Shown here in pieces: positions 23,524 to 34,000 of a stretch of 64,000 nucleotides of DNA. Below the pieces are notes generated by a model. That model saw only the letters and a program-made list of their open reading frames with translations. It made no database searches and was not told where the DNA came from. Position numbers and translations under genes: made by a program. Numbering within the stretch: position 1 is the stretch's first letter; each line of letters begins with the position of its first letter. Origin of the DNA: Scilla litardierei (taxonomy: Eukaryota > Streptophyta > Magnoliopsida > Asparagales > Asparagaceae); the NCBI GenBank assembly GCA_030789695.1, contig CM061132.1:150668597-150732596 (forward strand), read 5' to 3'.

Positions 23524-24483
23524 CTAATCAAGCAAGTCATCATTTTCGAAGTTGTCTGCTGAAAACTTGACTGGAGCATCAGAGGTCATCAGGTTTGTTT
23601 CAGCTTTATTTTTCTTGTTCTCTTTATACAAATCCTGGAGGTGCTGCGAAGTTCGGCACATTTTGGACCAATGGCTTTTCATGCCACAATTATGGCACTG
23701 GTCTTCCCATTCCCTCTTGGGTGGGGGTGAATCATTTTTGTCATTTCTGTGCCACGTGAACTTCCGCTTACTTTCATTATTTCGCTGCTGCTGTACATGG
23801 CCCTTGGCATTTTTCTGTTGACCCCCCTTCTGTGGTCTTTCTTTTCTTTTATTATCTCTCTTCTTTTTGAAGGAAGAGGAATGGTGAGCTTCTGGTAGGG
23901 GGGCAGTGCCGGGAGGGCGCATATTGTGAGTGGCGAGAAGAAGCTCGCTGTTTTGCTCAGCCATGAGTAAACATGACAGCAGCTCAGAATACTTGGTGAA
24001 CCTGTGTTCACGGTATTGCTGCATGAGTATCGCATCTTTTTCATGGAAGGACGTATACGTCTTTTCTAGCATGCGATCTTCTGAGACATTCTCACCACAC
24101 AACTTCAGGCGTGAGGAGATGCTAAAAAGTGCTGAGTTGTACTCAGCAATGGACTTAAAGTCCTGTAGTCTCATGTTCTCCCACTCATATCGTGCCCTTG
24201 GGAGTATAACATCTTTTTGATGTTTATACATGTCCTCAAGGGCAGTCCATAGCTCAAGTGGATCTTCGACCGTAAGGTATTCAGCCTTTAAGGTCTTGTC
24301 CACATGGCGGCGGATATAGGTGATGGCTTGCGCCTTCTCTATATCGCTAACGTTTTCTTTTTCAGTCAAAGCAGCGATGAGGGACTTTGCCCGCAGGTGA
24401 AACTTTACATCTAGCTGCCAGCTTAGATAGTTTCTACCTGATGCTTCCAGTACTTCGAAATTAACGCTTGCAATATTAGCCAT
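23524..24483 (-). CDS. gag: Copia-type gag polyprotein (UBN2-like) with zinc knuckle
   Basis: A complete 319-aa frame starting MANIASVNFEVLEASGRNYL. Residues 8-175 form the UBN2/gag-like capsid domain (NYLSWQLDVKFHLRA, LWTALEDMYKHQK, SIAEYNSALFSISSRL). Residues 200-250 are a Lys/Arg-rich linker, and a CCHC knuckle is at 263-276 (CHNCGMKSHWSKMC). The tail is acidic (DNFENDDLLD). The product would assemble particles and bind element RNA. It is the only intact gene of its element; pol downstream is decayed. The start is chosen because the conserved N-terminus of this family begins there. A related start occurs at 28150-28222 in the neighbouring truncated copy. Confidence 0.8.
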   Translation of the reverse strand: MANIASVNFEVLEASGRNYLSWQLDVKFHLRAKSLIAALTEKENVSDIEKAQAITYIRRHVDKTLKAEYLTVEDPLELWTALEDMYKHQKDVILPRARYEWENMRLQDFKSIAEYNSALFSISSRLKLCGENVSEDRMLEKTYTSFHEKDAILMQQYREHRFTKYSELLSCLLMAEQNSELLLATHNMRPPGTAPLPEAHHSSSFKKKRDNKRKERPQKGGQQKNAKGHVQQQRNNESKRKFTWHRNDKNDSPPPKREWEDQCHNCGMKSHWSKMCRTSQHLQDLYKENKKNKAETNLMTSDAPVKFSADNFENDDLLD

Positions 24484-24981
24484 TTATCTAGCAGAGCACA
24501 AACATGCATGAATTAATAATTAATCAGAGAAAACATTTTCATGCGGAGGCAATATTTAACGAAAAGCTAAATGTGTGGATCGGTCAGTCCCACAAGAAAG
24601 AGTCCAAAAAAGTCCACAGTCCAAATTATACAAATTTGCAGCTTAAAGAAAATGAAAATACAACTTTGGAAACCCCGTGGGTCCCATATGATATCTCAAT
24701 CTTCAAGCGTGGCCTCCGTCTCCATGGAAGTTGGTCTTCTTTCTTTGACATTTACATAAATTCCTCACTACAATTTCTCTCAAAAATAAATGAAAAGTGC
24801 GGGAAATAAACTGTGGGACTAAACGGCCGATCCAAAAACCACATTTAGCAATTCATGCAGAAATATTGTGCTCGTCAACATTTTCATCAGACATTTTCAT
24901 CACGTGCATCAAATATTCGCAGAGATGGATAAATAATTTAATCACTTAATAATTATTGGACCACTGGGCAACGTCATACAC

Positions 24982-25002
24982 CGTTAGGTTAGGTTACTAA
25001 CG
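24982..25002. repeat. Leader hairpin CGTTAG...CTAACG, conserved with 28720-28740
   Basis: A 6-bp stem (CGTTAG / CTAACG) encloses GTTAGGTTA-like sequence. It is preceded by GGACCACTGGGCAACGTCAT and followed by GAGCGGTCGCAGGATC. The truncated relative keeps the same arrangement at 28720-28740. In a retrotransposon leader such a hairpin could serve packaging or dimerisation; that is inference. Confidence 0.5.
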
Positions 25003-25419
25003 GCAGAGCGGTCGCAGGATCTTCCTAATTATTAAGTTTTAAATACAATACACAACCACGCATATAATATCCAACAGAATATACCAGAGATGCAAAGCAT
25101 GTAGATATGATTTTTGCAGAAAAAAAATCATTACAATGCAAAGGTTGTAATTTGAATGGGTTTAATCAATTAAATTGATTAAGAGCCCAAAATTAACATT
25201 TTCTTTGTCAGAGGAAAAAGTTTCCCTCATCATCCCAAAAGCACCCCAAGAATCCCCAAAAAGTCCTCGCCTGCCCGATATTTGTCCCGTAATTTACCGT
25301 GATTTTTCACGAATATTTTGCCCTTAAATCCCCTTTTTAAATTAATTTTTAGGCTAACAAGTTTCCTTTTGAGGCGAGTTTATTGCCCTTTGCCTCCCCC
25401 ATTTTTTTTTCAGATAAAC

Positions 25420-25613
25420 CAGCCTGCGGGCCTGAAGCCCGCAGTCGACCTATGGGCTTCAGGCCCATAGGCTTTTTTTTGGAAATCTGTGGGCCTGAAG
25501 CCCACAACAGGTCTGTGGGCTTCAGGCCCACAGACTCTGATTTTTTTTTTGAATTCTGTGGGCCTGAAGCCCACAGATCTGCTGTGGGCTTCAGGCCCAC
25601 AGATCTGGATTTT
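25420..25613. repeat. Six palindromes of the GTGGGCCTGAAGCCCAC type
   Basis: Three blocks, separated by T-rich spacers, each pair an inverted word with its mirror: GGGCCTGAAGCCC then GGGCTTCAGGCCC. The first block is CGGGCCTGAAGCCCG and ATGGGCTTCAGGCCCAT; the next two are CTGTGGGCCTGAAGCCCACA and its counterpart. They lie in the leader of the copia element, between primer site and gag. Confidence 0.75.
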
Positions 25614-25634
25614 TTTTAAACTAGGGTTTCATGT

Positions 25635-25837
25635 GGGGGGCCGGCGCCGGCGCCGCCCCCTGCAGGGGGGGCCGACGCCGCCGCCGCCCCCTGCAGGGGG
25701 GGCCGACGCCGCCGCCACCCCCTGCAGGGGGGGCGCGGCCGCCGGGGCCGCCGCCCCCTGCAGGGGGTGCGGCGGGGGCCGCCCCCCCTTGCGGGGGGGC
25801 GCGGCCTCGGGGGGCCGCCGCCCCCTGCGAGGGGGCG

Positions 25838-25874
<37 letters not shown>

Positions 25875-26045
25875 CAGGGGGCGGCGGCCTCAGGCGGGGG
25901 CCGCCCCCCCTGCAAGGGGGGAGCGGCCAAGGGCCCCCCCTCCCCCCCGCAGGGGGGAGCGGCCAGGGGGGCCGCCGCCCCCCTTGTAGGGGGGGAGCGG
26001 CGGCGGCCGCCCCCCTGCGGGGGGAGCGGCCGGAGAGGAGGGAGG
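25635..26045. repeat. GC-rich CCCCCTGCAGGGGG palindrome array with a 33-nt C run
   Basis: About ten units built on CCGCCGCCCCCTGCAGGGGG, each a perfect or near palindrome separated by GCCG-rich spacers, cover the distal leader. A pure C run fills 25841-25873. Long open frames on both strands here (for example 25489-25989 and 25616-26182) are produced by composition and have no protein family features. Confidence 0.75.
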
Positions 26046-26435
26046 GGGGTTTCCGATGAGGTTTGGGGGAGGGTCCGGTGACGGCTAGCCGTCGGAGGGT
26101 TCAAAATTAGGGTTTTTACCCTAAAAATTGAGTTTTTGGGATGAAAAAATCCGTCGTTTTCAAGGCGACGATGAATCCCCATGACGATCTTGCGAGATCT
26201 AGGGGAGGGGCAATCATACGTATGATTAAAAATATCGTTTTTAGTATTTTTACCTCTATATCCGTCCCCCGGATATAGCGACAGTTGCTCGAAGCCCTAC
26301 GCGGATGACGACCCTTGATGGAGAAAGCCTTGCACCGCGCTCGTGGATCTCCCGCCTCGCCTTCGCCTTCGCCTTCGTAACGAACGGAAAGAAAATTTTG
26401 TGGAAAAGAAAATTTTTAGAGTCGTGCTGATAACG

Positions 26436-26582
26436 TGTTATGAATCAACTGCTGAGGGGAGAGCCCTCAGTTCTATATTTATAGCCAAAGGGGAGAATAC
26501 AAGTGGGCTTATACAGATATGGGCCCAAACACTTAGGTTGGCCCAATAACTCATCCAACCCAGTAAATACCCATTCACAACA
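26436..26582 (-). repeat. 5' LTR of the 19.6-26.6 kb copia element
   Basis: 147 bp, followed by TSD TTTAT. The element-internal neighbour on the minus strand is CGTTATCAGCACGAC, a primer-site-like motif also present beside the 36779-36908 LTR. Confidence 0.85.
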
Positions 26583-27890
26583 TTTATTATTTTTTTGAAA
26601 TTTTTTTTCAAATTTTTTATGTTTAATCCATACAATTATATACCACAGAGAAAATAATGGGTGAACCTGTTGGAAATTAGAGCACACATCCACCCGTTAC
26701 AAATTTAACGGTCTCAAAACGTGCGAATTTGATGAAATGCCTTGATCGAAGGCCAAATGACATTATTTCTCATTGATTATTTTTTGAGGTGGGTATAACA
26801 ACATATAATAAAGGTGGAGAAAAGAATTTTTGAAAAAAAATTTCAAACACAACTAAAAATCTTTTCGCACGGTGCGAAATGTTCTCACATGAAGATTTGC
26901 CATATATAAATATGTTAGTTTATATATAAACAATTATATACCTATGTTAGTTTACATATAAACAGTGTATACATATATGTTAGTATAAACAGTATATATT
27001 ATAAGATAAGTTTTAATACTATTTAACTTTGGTTAAGAACTTTTAACTTAATGTGAGAAATCCAATCTCCCAAAAAAATTCACCCCTCTCATTCGTCACG
27101 TGGACACCAAAATTACTTCAATCAGGCAAGTATATTATTTTCTATGAATTTTTGAAGTTACGCGTATTTATCATCACATGTATAAATAACCCACTTTTAG
27201 CGATTTTCATGTAAACGTGTCTCTGAAACCTACTTAACCTAAAACTACTCGTCGAGAGACAAATTTTGACAGTAAATACATAAAAAATCCATCGAGTGGA
27301 CTGGGAAATATTAATTTTATAAGTTTAGGGATTTTGTTTTTCTAATTTCTAAAAATGCTATTGTTCACTTTTAAATTTCAGAAAATTGCTATTATTAGTT
27401 TAAAAATCCAGAAAAATTATACTTAGACCTCTGGAAAATAATTCCCACATAATGAAGTCAATAAATTAACTCTGCATGATTCCTGGCATCAAAACTTGTT
27501 ATGTTGCTTTGTAAATTCATATGTGAAAGATGTTTTTGTCACTTTAAAATTGTTCATAAACTGCTCTTATTGCATGTTGTACCGTTATTTGTGTCACCTT
27601 ATCTTTGGATGGTCTATTCATACATTTACGAAATATTGGGTCATCGGGGCATTTATAAAATATTTGGCCATGAGGCATACATTGAACTATACGGATACAC
27701 AATGACACTTTTGGGTGGGATAGTCCACTGTAGTAGAGGTCGGGAATACTGGATTTCACCCCACGAATAAATTTGACCGTCGTCCTGATGGGGTCGGTAA
27801 GTACAGAACCACAGGTAACTTTCGATGGTTTGGGTGCAATTGTAGTTTCTTTCCGCCCTCAGACATTGGACGTGTCACTAGATTAAGTTA
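26583..27890. other. AT-rich intergenic DNA
   Basis: After the copia TSD the sequence is AT-rich, with homopolymer T runs and repeats of TATGTTAGTTTATATATAAAC (26920-27000) that also occur left of 19580. No gene or element with defined ends is seen. Confidence 0.5.
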
Positions 27891-28133
27891 TTAAATGGCA
27901 CTCAACTTATTTTCTGCCATCGCTATCGTAAATTGTGTAAAACTGTTAGCCACTCTCTTACCATGCACATATGTACTTGCCTCAACTTCGGTAGCCCCAA
28001 CGATCAATATGTCTCCTGATATAGATAATGCTTTCGCCTCCTCTATATCTGAGACTCTAACAGTAGAAGTCCCTTCATCAGTTGTCACTGCCGTGGCTTG
28101 GAACTTGAATTGTGTGACTTAGGCCCTGTGAGC
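27891..28133 (-). other. Unrecognised open segment fused to a copia gag remnant
   Basis: The minus strand is open from about 28130 to the TAA at 27891 (65 aa from the first Met, starting MTTDEGTSTVRVSDIEEAK). The composition is protein-like and contains GDILIVGATEVEAS. I do not recognise the family. At about 28133 it abuts, mid-domain, the N-terminal part of a copia gag, and nothing similar occurs at the matching place in the 19.6-26.6 kb copy. It may be a captured or flanking gene fragment joined by deletion. Confidence 0.3.
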
Positions 28134-29149
28134 GCAGGTGGAACTTCAGGTCCAGCTGCCAGCTCAAGTAACTCTTGCCAGCCGCATCGAGAACATCAAA
28201 ATCGACACTCGCAATCTTTGACATTTATCTAAGCATGGAATAAGCATGAATTAAATATTTTTCAAAAAATTAAGACATGCATAGTAGTAAAACTAAAATA
28301 GTTGTGGGGATCGACCGGTCACCACCAAAAATAATAAAAGTCCAAAGTCCATTATACAATTCGAAGTACGAGAAAATTAAATTTACAATTTGGAAACCCT
28401 TGGGGGTCCCGGCATTAGCAATTTTGCCTCCGTCTTCAAGCGAAGTATCACCGGGCTTTGGCTTTTACATTTACTTCCTCACTACATTTTCACTCAAAAG
28501 GAAAAGAGTGTGAGGAAAATAAATAGTGGTGACTAATAACGGCCGATCCAAAAACCACAATACAGTCTTACAAACATTTCACGCAGTTTATATAAGATAA
28601 TTATGCAACATCACAGGCATAAACAATTTAATTTATTCAATATCGCAAGCAATTTGATTGGAGAAACATATTAAATGGATGTTTAATAATTACTTGGACC
28701 ACGGGAAAACGTCATTACTCGTTAGGTTAGGTAACTAACGAAAGAGCGGTCTCAGGATCCTTGTAATTATTAAATCGTGAAACAATAATAATTTTAATCC
28801 AATTAAAAATAAGGCGATTAATTTATGAATTGCACATAGAATTCAGTAACAAATTTATAACCTGTCCCAAACACCCCGAGAGGAGTTAGTTATACTCAAT
28901 ATCCTTACCATGATTTTTTGGATTTTTCCAGAATTTTCCAGAATTTTCTGGAATTTATCAGGAATTTATAGGGTATTTTCTGAAATATCTAATAATTTCT
29001 AAATTAAAATAAATTGGCCTGCAGGCCAGAGGCACGTGGGCTAGCTAAGGGCATCAGGCCCGTAAGTCAAAAATATCCAATTTTTTATATTTATTTTTAT
29101 TTTTACAAGGCTGAAAGCCCATCAGGGAGGCCCATGCCCCTTCTCCCTC

Positions 29150-29520
29150 ACCCTTGTGTTAGGGTTTTAAGGATGGAGGGGGAGTGGGGAGGGGGCGCTG
29201 CCAAGGAAGGCGGCCCAGGTTGCTTCGGGCATCGGAAGCCTCCCCCCAACAGGGGGACGACGGCGATCGTTCCGACGAGAAGGAAGGCCCCCGACAGGGG
29301 GGGCGCTTCGACCCGAATAGAGGCCCCCGACAGCGGGGGTGGCGCTCCGACGAGAACGGAGGCCCCCCAACGGGGGGGCAGCAGATCGCAGCCCGACTCC
29401 ATCAGGGGGGTGTCGCGCCGGTAGAACTCCCCGACAGTGGGGGTGGCGGATCGGAAGCCCGCCGTGAGGTCCCCCCCCCCCGACGATTCGAAAGCAAGGG
29501 GGTCTGGCGGTTCGACTGCC
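29150..29520. repeat. GGGGG/CCCCC-rich repeat array in the truncated copia leader
   Basis: Repeated units with CCCCCGACAGGGGGG and CCCCCAACGGGGGGG cores, spaced by GACGAGAAGGAGGCC-like sequence. The location matches the GC-rich array of the 19.6-26.6 kb element, but the unit is different. Open frames on both strands are compositional. Confidence 0.6.
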
Positions 29521-29821
29521 CCAAATTTTTTTCTTTTTAATAAATGTATTTACTCTATTTTAAACTGATGTTTAACAGTAAATCTGTGTGTTTGAAAGTT
29601 GATTTTCTTGCTATAGATTATGCTATAAATCTTTTAGAAAATAAGTATCACAGATTTAACAACATGCGCATGAAAAATGTTGATCTAGGGGTTTCTTAGA
29701 ATTTACATCTATATCCTACCTTCCGGATCTAGCGAAATTCGGAGAAGGAAGCTCTATCAGCGTCCTCGTGATTCGTCCGTCGGCAGGGATTCGGCTCAGC
29801 TGATGAGCGTGTGTGATAACG

Positions 29822-29981
29822 TGTTAGAATTGTAAGAAATAGTAGGCTAATGGTGGATACCATAGCCATATATATATTGATCATATGAGAGTTACATATC
29901 TATTGAAAATCAAGGGACACACACTTAGTAGTGGGTGTAATGGTGGTGAGTGGAGAGCAAAGGTCTCCCCCATTCATAACA
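29822..29981 (-). repeat. 5' LTR of the truncated copia relative
   Basis: 160 bp from TGTTAGAATTG to CATTCATAACA, preceded inside the element by GTGATAACG, like the other two family members. No partner LTR is present in the window. Confidence 0.5.
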
Positions 29982-30542
29982 GTGGTAACATAATAACTAC
30001 AATAGCAGCTGTAAGTAAATTTAGCTATTGGCTCGCAAGTAGATTCTAGCCAACGGTCGACTCGCAATCTAGCTCGGCCCATCATTGGCTATGGGCCAAC
30101 CAGTAGCTAAATTTACTGGGCTATGGGCTACGTGTAAATTTACTGGGACAATTGGCTAGAATATACTGAGCTACGTATAAATTTACACGTAGCCCACTCA
30201 TGTAAATAATGAGCTTAACACGTAGCTCGGTCCAACCAGTAGCTCGGCCCATCATGTGGCAAGACAATAATGAGCCCACTATCAAATTTCTTCTCCCCAG
30301 CCCAAGCTACTGGTTGGACCCATGTGGGCCAGGTTCATCGATAACCTGCCATTGCCTGAGCCTAGGGCCCTAGCTTGGCCCATGACCGGTTGGACCGGAT
30401 CATCCCGTGGCCTGGGATTGAATAAGAACCTGAAGCCGTCGTATGCGAAAAGTTTGGAGAGCTCCCAAGACAACGAACTTAATTCATCCACAAAAAACCA
30501 CGTAAAAAATATAACCCTTCATGGGCCAAATTAATATATTTT
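29982..30542. other. Intergenic DNA with repeated GTGTAAATTTAC words
   Basis: From about 30040 to 30260 the words TAAATTTACTGGG, CTACGTGTAAATTTAC and AGCTCGGCCCATCAT recur in both orientations, including an inverted pair (CTACGTGTAAATTTAC against GTAAATTTACACGTAG-like sequence). It may be a MITE fragment; no ends or TSD were found. No gene is seen. Confidence 0.35.
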
Positions 30543-30672
30543 TGTTATGAACGAGAAACAGATTTAGAGAAGGGTTGAGGCTAGGAAACCCCTAGCCTCA
30601 TTTATATAGTATTCATAATGGGTACTCATGTGGGTGAATACCCAATAGGCCCAATGGGTCCTATTCATAACA
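30543..30672 (-). repeat. 3' LTR of the non-coding copia relative
   Basis: 130 bp with TSD ATTTT on its left. A minus-strand purine tract (AAGGGGAAG) abuts it at 30673-30681. Confidence 0.8.
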
Positions 30673-30755
30673 CTTCCCCTTATCCAACCAACGTGGTATA
30701 CTCGACTTTATGAATACTGAATGATTCATTAGTACTACTGAGTATCTTAAAGGGT

Positions 30756-31020
30756 GGATACTTCTGGATCCAAGTTAAGGGTAACTGCCTCGTTAAAACC
30801 CCTTAGCTATGGAAAACCCTGTGGGAAAAACCGATAGCGAAGGGAAAAGAGTACATCACTCCATAACTTCCCCTGATTTGGGGATGTGTCAAGGGGTGGA
30901 TACTTCTGGATCCAGAGTCAATATGGTTGCCTCATTAAAACCTTGACTATGGAAAACCCTGTGGGAAAAACCACTAGCCAAGGAAAAAGAGTACAACTCT
31001 ACAGTTGACTCCCCCTAATC
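30756..31020 (-). repeat. Doubled copia 3' block with purine tracts
   Basis: Two copies (about 30756-30880 and 30895-31020) carry the same words as 19860-20160: GGTTTTTCCCACAGGGTTTTCC, ACTCTTTTCCC and a purine tract (AGGGGAAGT, AGGGGGAGT). The duplication is therefore a family feature. Confidence 0.7.
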
Positions 31021-34000
31021 TGATCAAGCTTCAGGCTTGCAGATCTCTTATATATCTATACATTTATCTCCTATGTGTCTATACATCCATCTCATCTGCA
31101 ACATTCCGAAAGCAAAAGTAAAGTACAAGCATCACTCATCTATACAAGTTTCACTCATATAAGGCATTAGCTGAAACTAAAGGAGCGCTAGCAAACTTGG
31201 TAGACAGCTCCACGTCTCAATCGTCATTGTCTGTAAGGTACTTCAGGACCTGGCATTGTATGTTCTTGAACTGCTCCTTGGGTGATGGGCTTCTCGGAAT
31301 GGTGGAAGGATGTAGACTTGGAAGGATTCTGTGTAGATCTTCAGGAGGTGGATGTCACGTTTATGCCATTCATCGCGATGATCTGTAACCTGCATATGCA
31401 AATACATTTAACATAGAGGATTTTTCCTCGACCCTTGGAGATAGCGCAGAAGCTACATATCTCTGGTCCAGTGGCGCGCTGGGGGCACTGCACTGTACCT
31501 GGCTAATAGCTATACTGCTAACGCTCAAAAGAGACGCATGCAGTTGGCCAGGTGGAAGAGTGTTTCAAAGACACTTAAGGTACTTCTGGACCATATATAT
31601 TCTTCCCCTCTTCCAGCTAACGGAAAGGGGTCTTTTAATGTATATCCATACAACCAAATAGGTGTATTTGGTGGAGAATGAAATTAATGTTTCTTCATCA
31701 ATCATCATTGTATGAAGTTTACATCTTCGGGATGATTAATTAACGTCATCTTCAGGATGATAGTTCATTTCCAGGATAATAGTTCATCTTCGGGATGATT
31801 GTTGTTCTGTAAGCTAAGAATTTATGCCTAGCTAGGGCTTTCATATCATATCATATCTGATAGATAGGCTTTAACAGATATTTCGGTAATTTCTCTTCAG
31901 GAGATCCGATAATATTTTGAGTTATTAAAATAATCTCAATTCTTTTAATTTGCTCTCTTAAGAACAATACTGTTTTTAAGAGGTGCAAACAACAACCTTT
32001 TAGTATGAGTCCTTTAAGGATCTTTGTCTAGGTTGTCTTTCCTTTAATCATATTATTAATATGTGTCCCAAAAAGAAAGGAAAGTAAGAAAAAATTTGTA
32101 CAAGCAGTTTGAAGAAATTTTATATCGGTGATGTTGTCACATCCAATAGCAACATCAACCAAAAATTCCCTCTTTTTGCCATTCGTTGGGTTACGCCTTG
32201 ACATAAACCAGTCGATGCATCAGATTCATCTTGTAAGTGAGTTCAGCTCATCTTACTTGATTACTTCCTGGTTTGAGCGATTTATACCTCTAAAAACTAT
32301 AGCAAATTAAAATGCTTATAGCTAACGATTTTATTTTAATTCTCCTTCAGTACTCAGTTATCCCACAGGATTTGATATCATTTTTGATACCAGGACTTCA
32401 GGTCCAACACCTCATATTTCATAAGTGAGTCCAGCTCACCTTATTATTGCCTCATTTCACATTATTATAATTTGGCCAAATCTCTATCTTTGCTTCAGGC
32501 AAAGCAGAGTTGTGGAAACGATATTTTATATTTAACTGGCAAAATGAAATATGAGCGAATTTGTCGACAAAATGTGTTCTTTCTTGTCCAAAACTCACCC
32601 CGTACGTACTATAATCATTTGATTTCTCCCAGAGGTGTCTCCTTCACGACGCGTTAAAGAGGTGAAGGTTCTGGGACGGGTAAAGAATATGGACAGATCC
32701 AGAATTGGTCCTTAGCAACCAAGTTGCAATAAGGTTCTGGATTTGAGCTCACTTTCCTGTGGTGGTATTGTTTTTTCGGTCTCCAGGAGTAGATCTCTCT
32801 TTTTGGAGCCTAGTGGTATGTCCTCTCATCCATTGAGGATATCCACTTCTGCTACTGGTGGATTGCATCCAATATATTTGGTATGTCAATCCTAGCTGGA
32901 TTTTCAGTAGCAGGGATGTGAAAGTTTTGACAATATCTATATTGTCAGTAACTATGTCTGATAACTGTTTTAACAGTTTCATAAGTGTGAATCTTCAGGA
33001 TCTCATCACATTTCATGATAACCAGATCATATGTATTAATGATTTAAATGGTCATTTGAGCTTTATGATCATGGATGATTGTAGTATTTCTGTTGAAACT
33101 GATTCTGGGACATTAAAGTTGTGAGGGATCTTCAGGATCTCATCAAATCTTTAAAATAGGATCATCAATGCACGTCTTAGGAGAAGTGAATTTAAATGCT
33201 TCCCATGTTCAGAGTGCTCAGACTCTATTTATCTGGGATATTTACTTCCGATAAATAGTTCTGCATTTTGATGGTCTATAGTGGTGATATGGGGGTGTCT
33301 ACTCATTATGGCACAATCTATAAGATGTGCTCTAAACGCTTCCCCCGTCAGGGGTTTTCGGAAACTGTTTATATGAGGTGATCAAACTCATATAAATAGG
33401 TTCTAAGGAGGCGTTTTGATGGTTTGCAATGTAATTGCATGTTCCCATGTGGTCACCTACAACTGGATTTTTAATGGATAAGAAATCCATTTAAATCATT
33501 TTAATGATTTATCTTACCCATATTTGGGTGTGAACACAAGCTTCAGGGTGTTCGTTATTTTTCCAGTTGTAAAACATTTAAATTTCCCAGTGTTATCCAA
33601 AGTTACCACCATTTTATAAAAGAATGTGGTTGGATAATGACCATTTATTTAGAGGATATATTGATGAGTACACCAAGGGTACATCATCAGTCCGGTTAAG
33701 GGAGTGGACGAAGCCTATTTATATCCCTTAAATACTCTCAAGAGACCTAAAGGTCTTCATTATCTTTAATGATGATAGTATATCATCTTAAATTCATTTG
33801 AGGAAGTAGGGAGAGTCAATGTCCATGTGAATGGAGATGATCTCATTATCATTTTTCCCTTTTGAATAGGACAATGAAAGTTTCACCCTTTTTGAAGAAT
33901 CTTTGGGTTCGTCTGGTTGGTGATGTCTTGCATCATCAATCCAGGGTGATATCGATCCAAAATTTGGTCGATTCTGGACACTTCTGGTGTTCCAAAATAA

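Larger units (their letters stand above)
19631..26582 (-). mobile_element. Short-LTR Ty1/copia element with intact gag and decayed pol
   Basis: Bounded by 147-bp LTRs (19631-19777, 26436-26582) that start TGTTATGAATC, end CACAACA and differ at two positions. The perfect TSD is TTTAT (19626-19630, 26583-26587). It reads on the minus strand: a primer-site-like CGTTATCAGCACG next to the right LTR, a 1.9-kb leader with GC-rich palindromes, gag at 23524-24483, decayed integrase, RT and RNase H at about 20345-23267, and duplicated polypurine-containing 3' blocks at 19860-20160. Lineage is uncertain (possibly Bianca-like). Two related copies lie to the right. Confidence 0.85.
19580..26896. mobile_element. 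Possible inverted-repeat DNA element (GCGAAA ends) carrying the copia insertion
   Basis: The left arm (19580-19623) contains ATCTTC and TTTCGCACAGTGCGAAA (19604-19620). The right arm (26858-26896) contains TTTCGCACGGTGCGAAA (26863-26879) and GAAGAT, so the arms are inverted relative to each other. Removing the copia element and one copy of its TSD leaves about 360 bp, the size of a MITE. I see no clear outer TSD, so the superfamily is open. Confidence 0.35.
28134..29981 (-). mobile_element. Truncated short-LTR copia relative
   Basis: The minus strand keeps the 5' end of the same family: LTR (29822-29981), primer-site-like CGTTATCAC next to it, a GC-rich leader array (29150-29520), the conserved leader hairpin (28720-28740), and the start of gag at 28222, with YLSWQLDLKFHLR-like coding to about 28134. 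The 3' part, including the other LTR, is missing. Confidence 0.65.

Noticed and set aside
25489..26182. Long open frames of 104-188 aa on both strands
   Set aside because: They are made of Pro/Gly/Ala/Arg runs from the GC palindrome array, open on both strands at once, with no start context or family motif.
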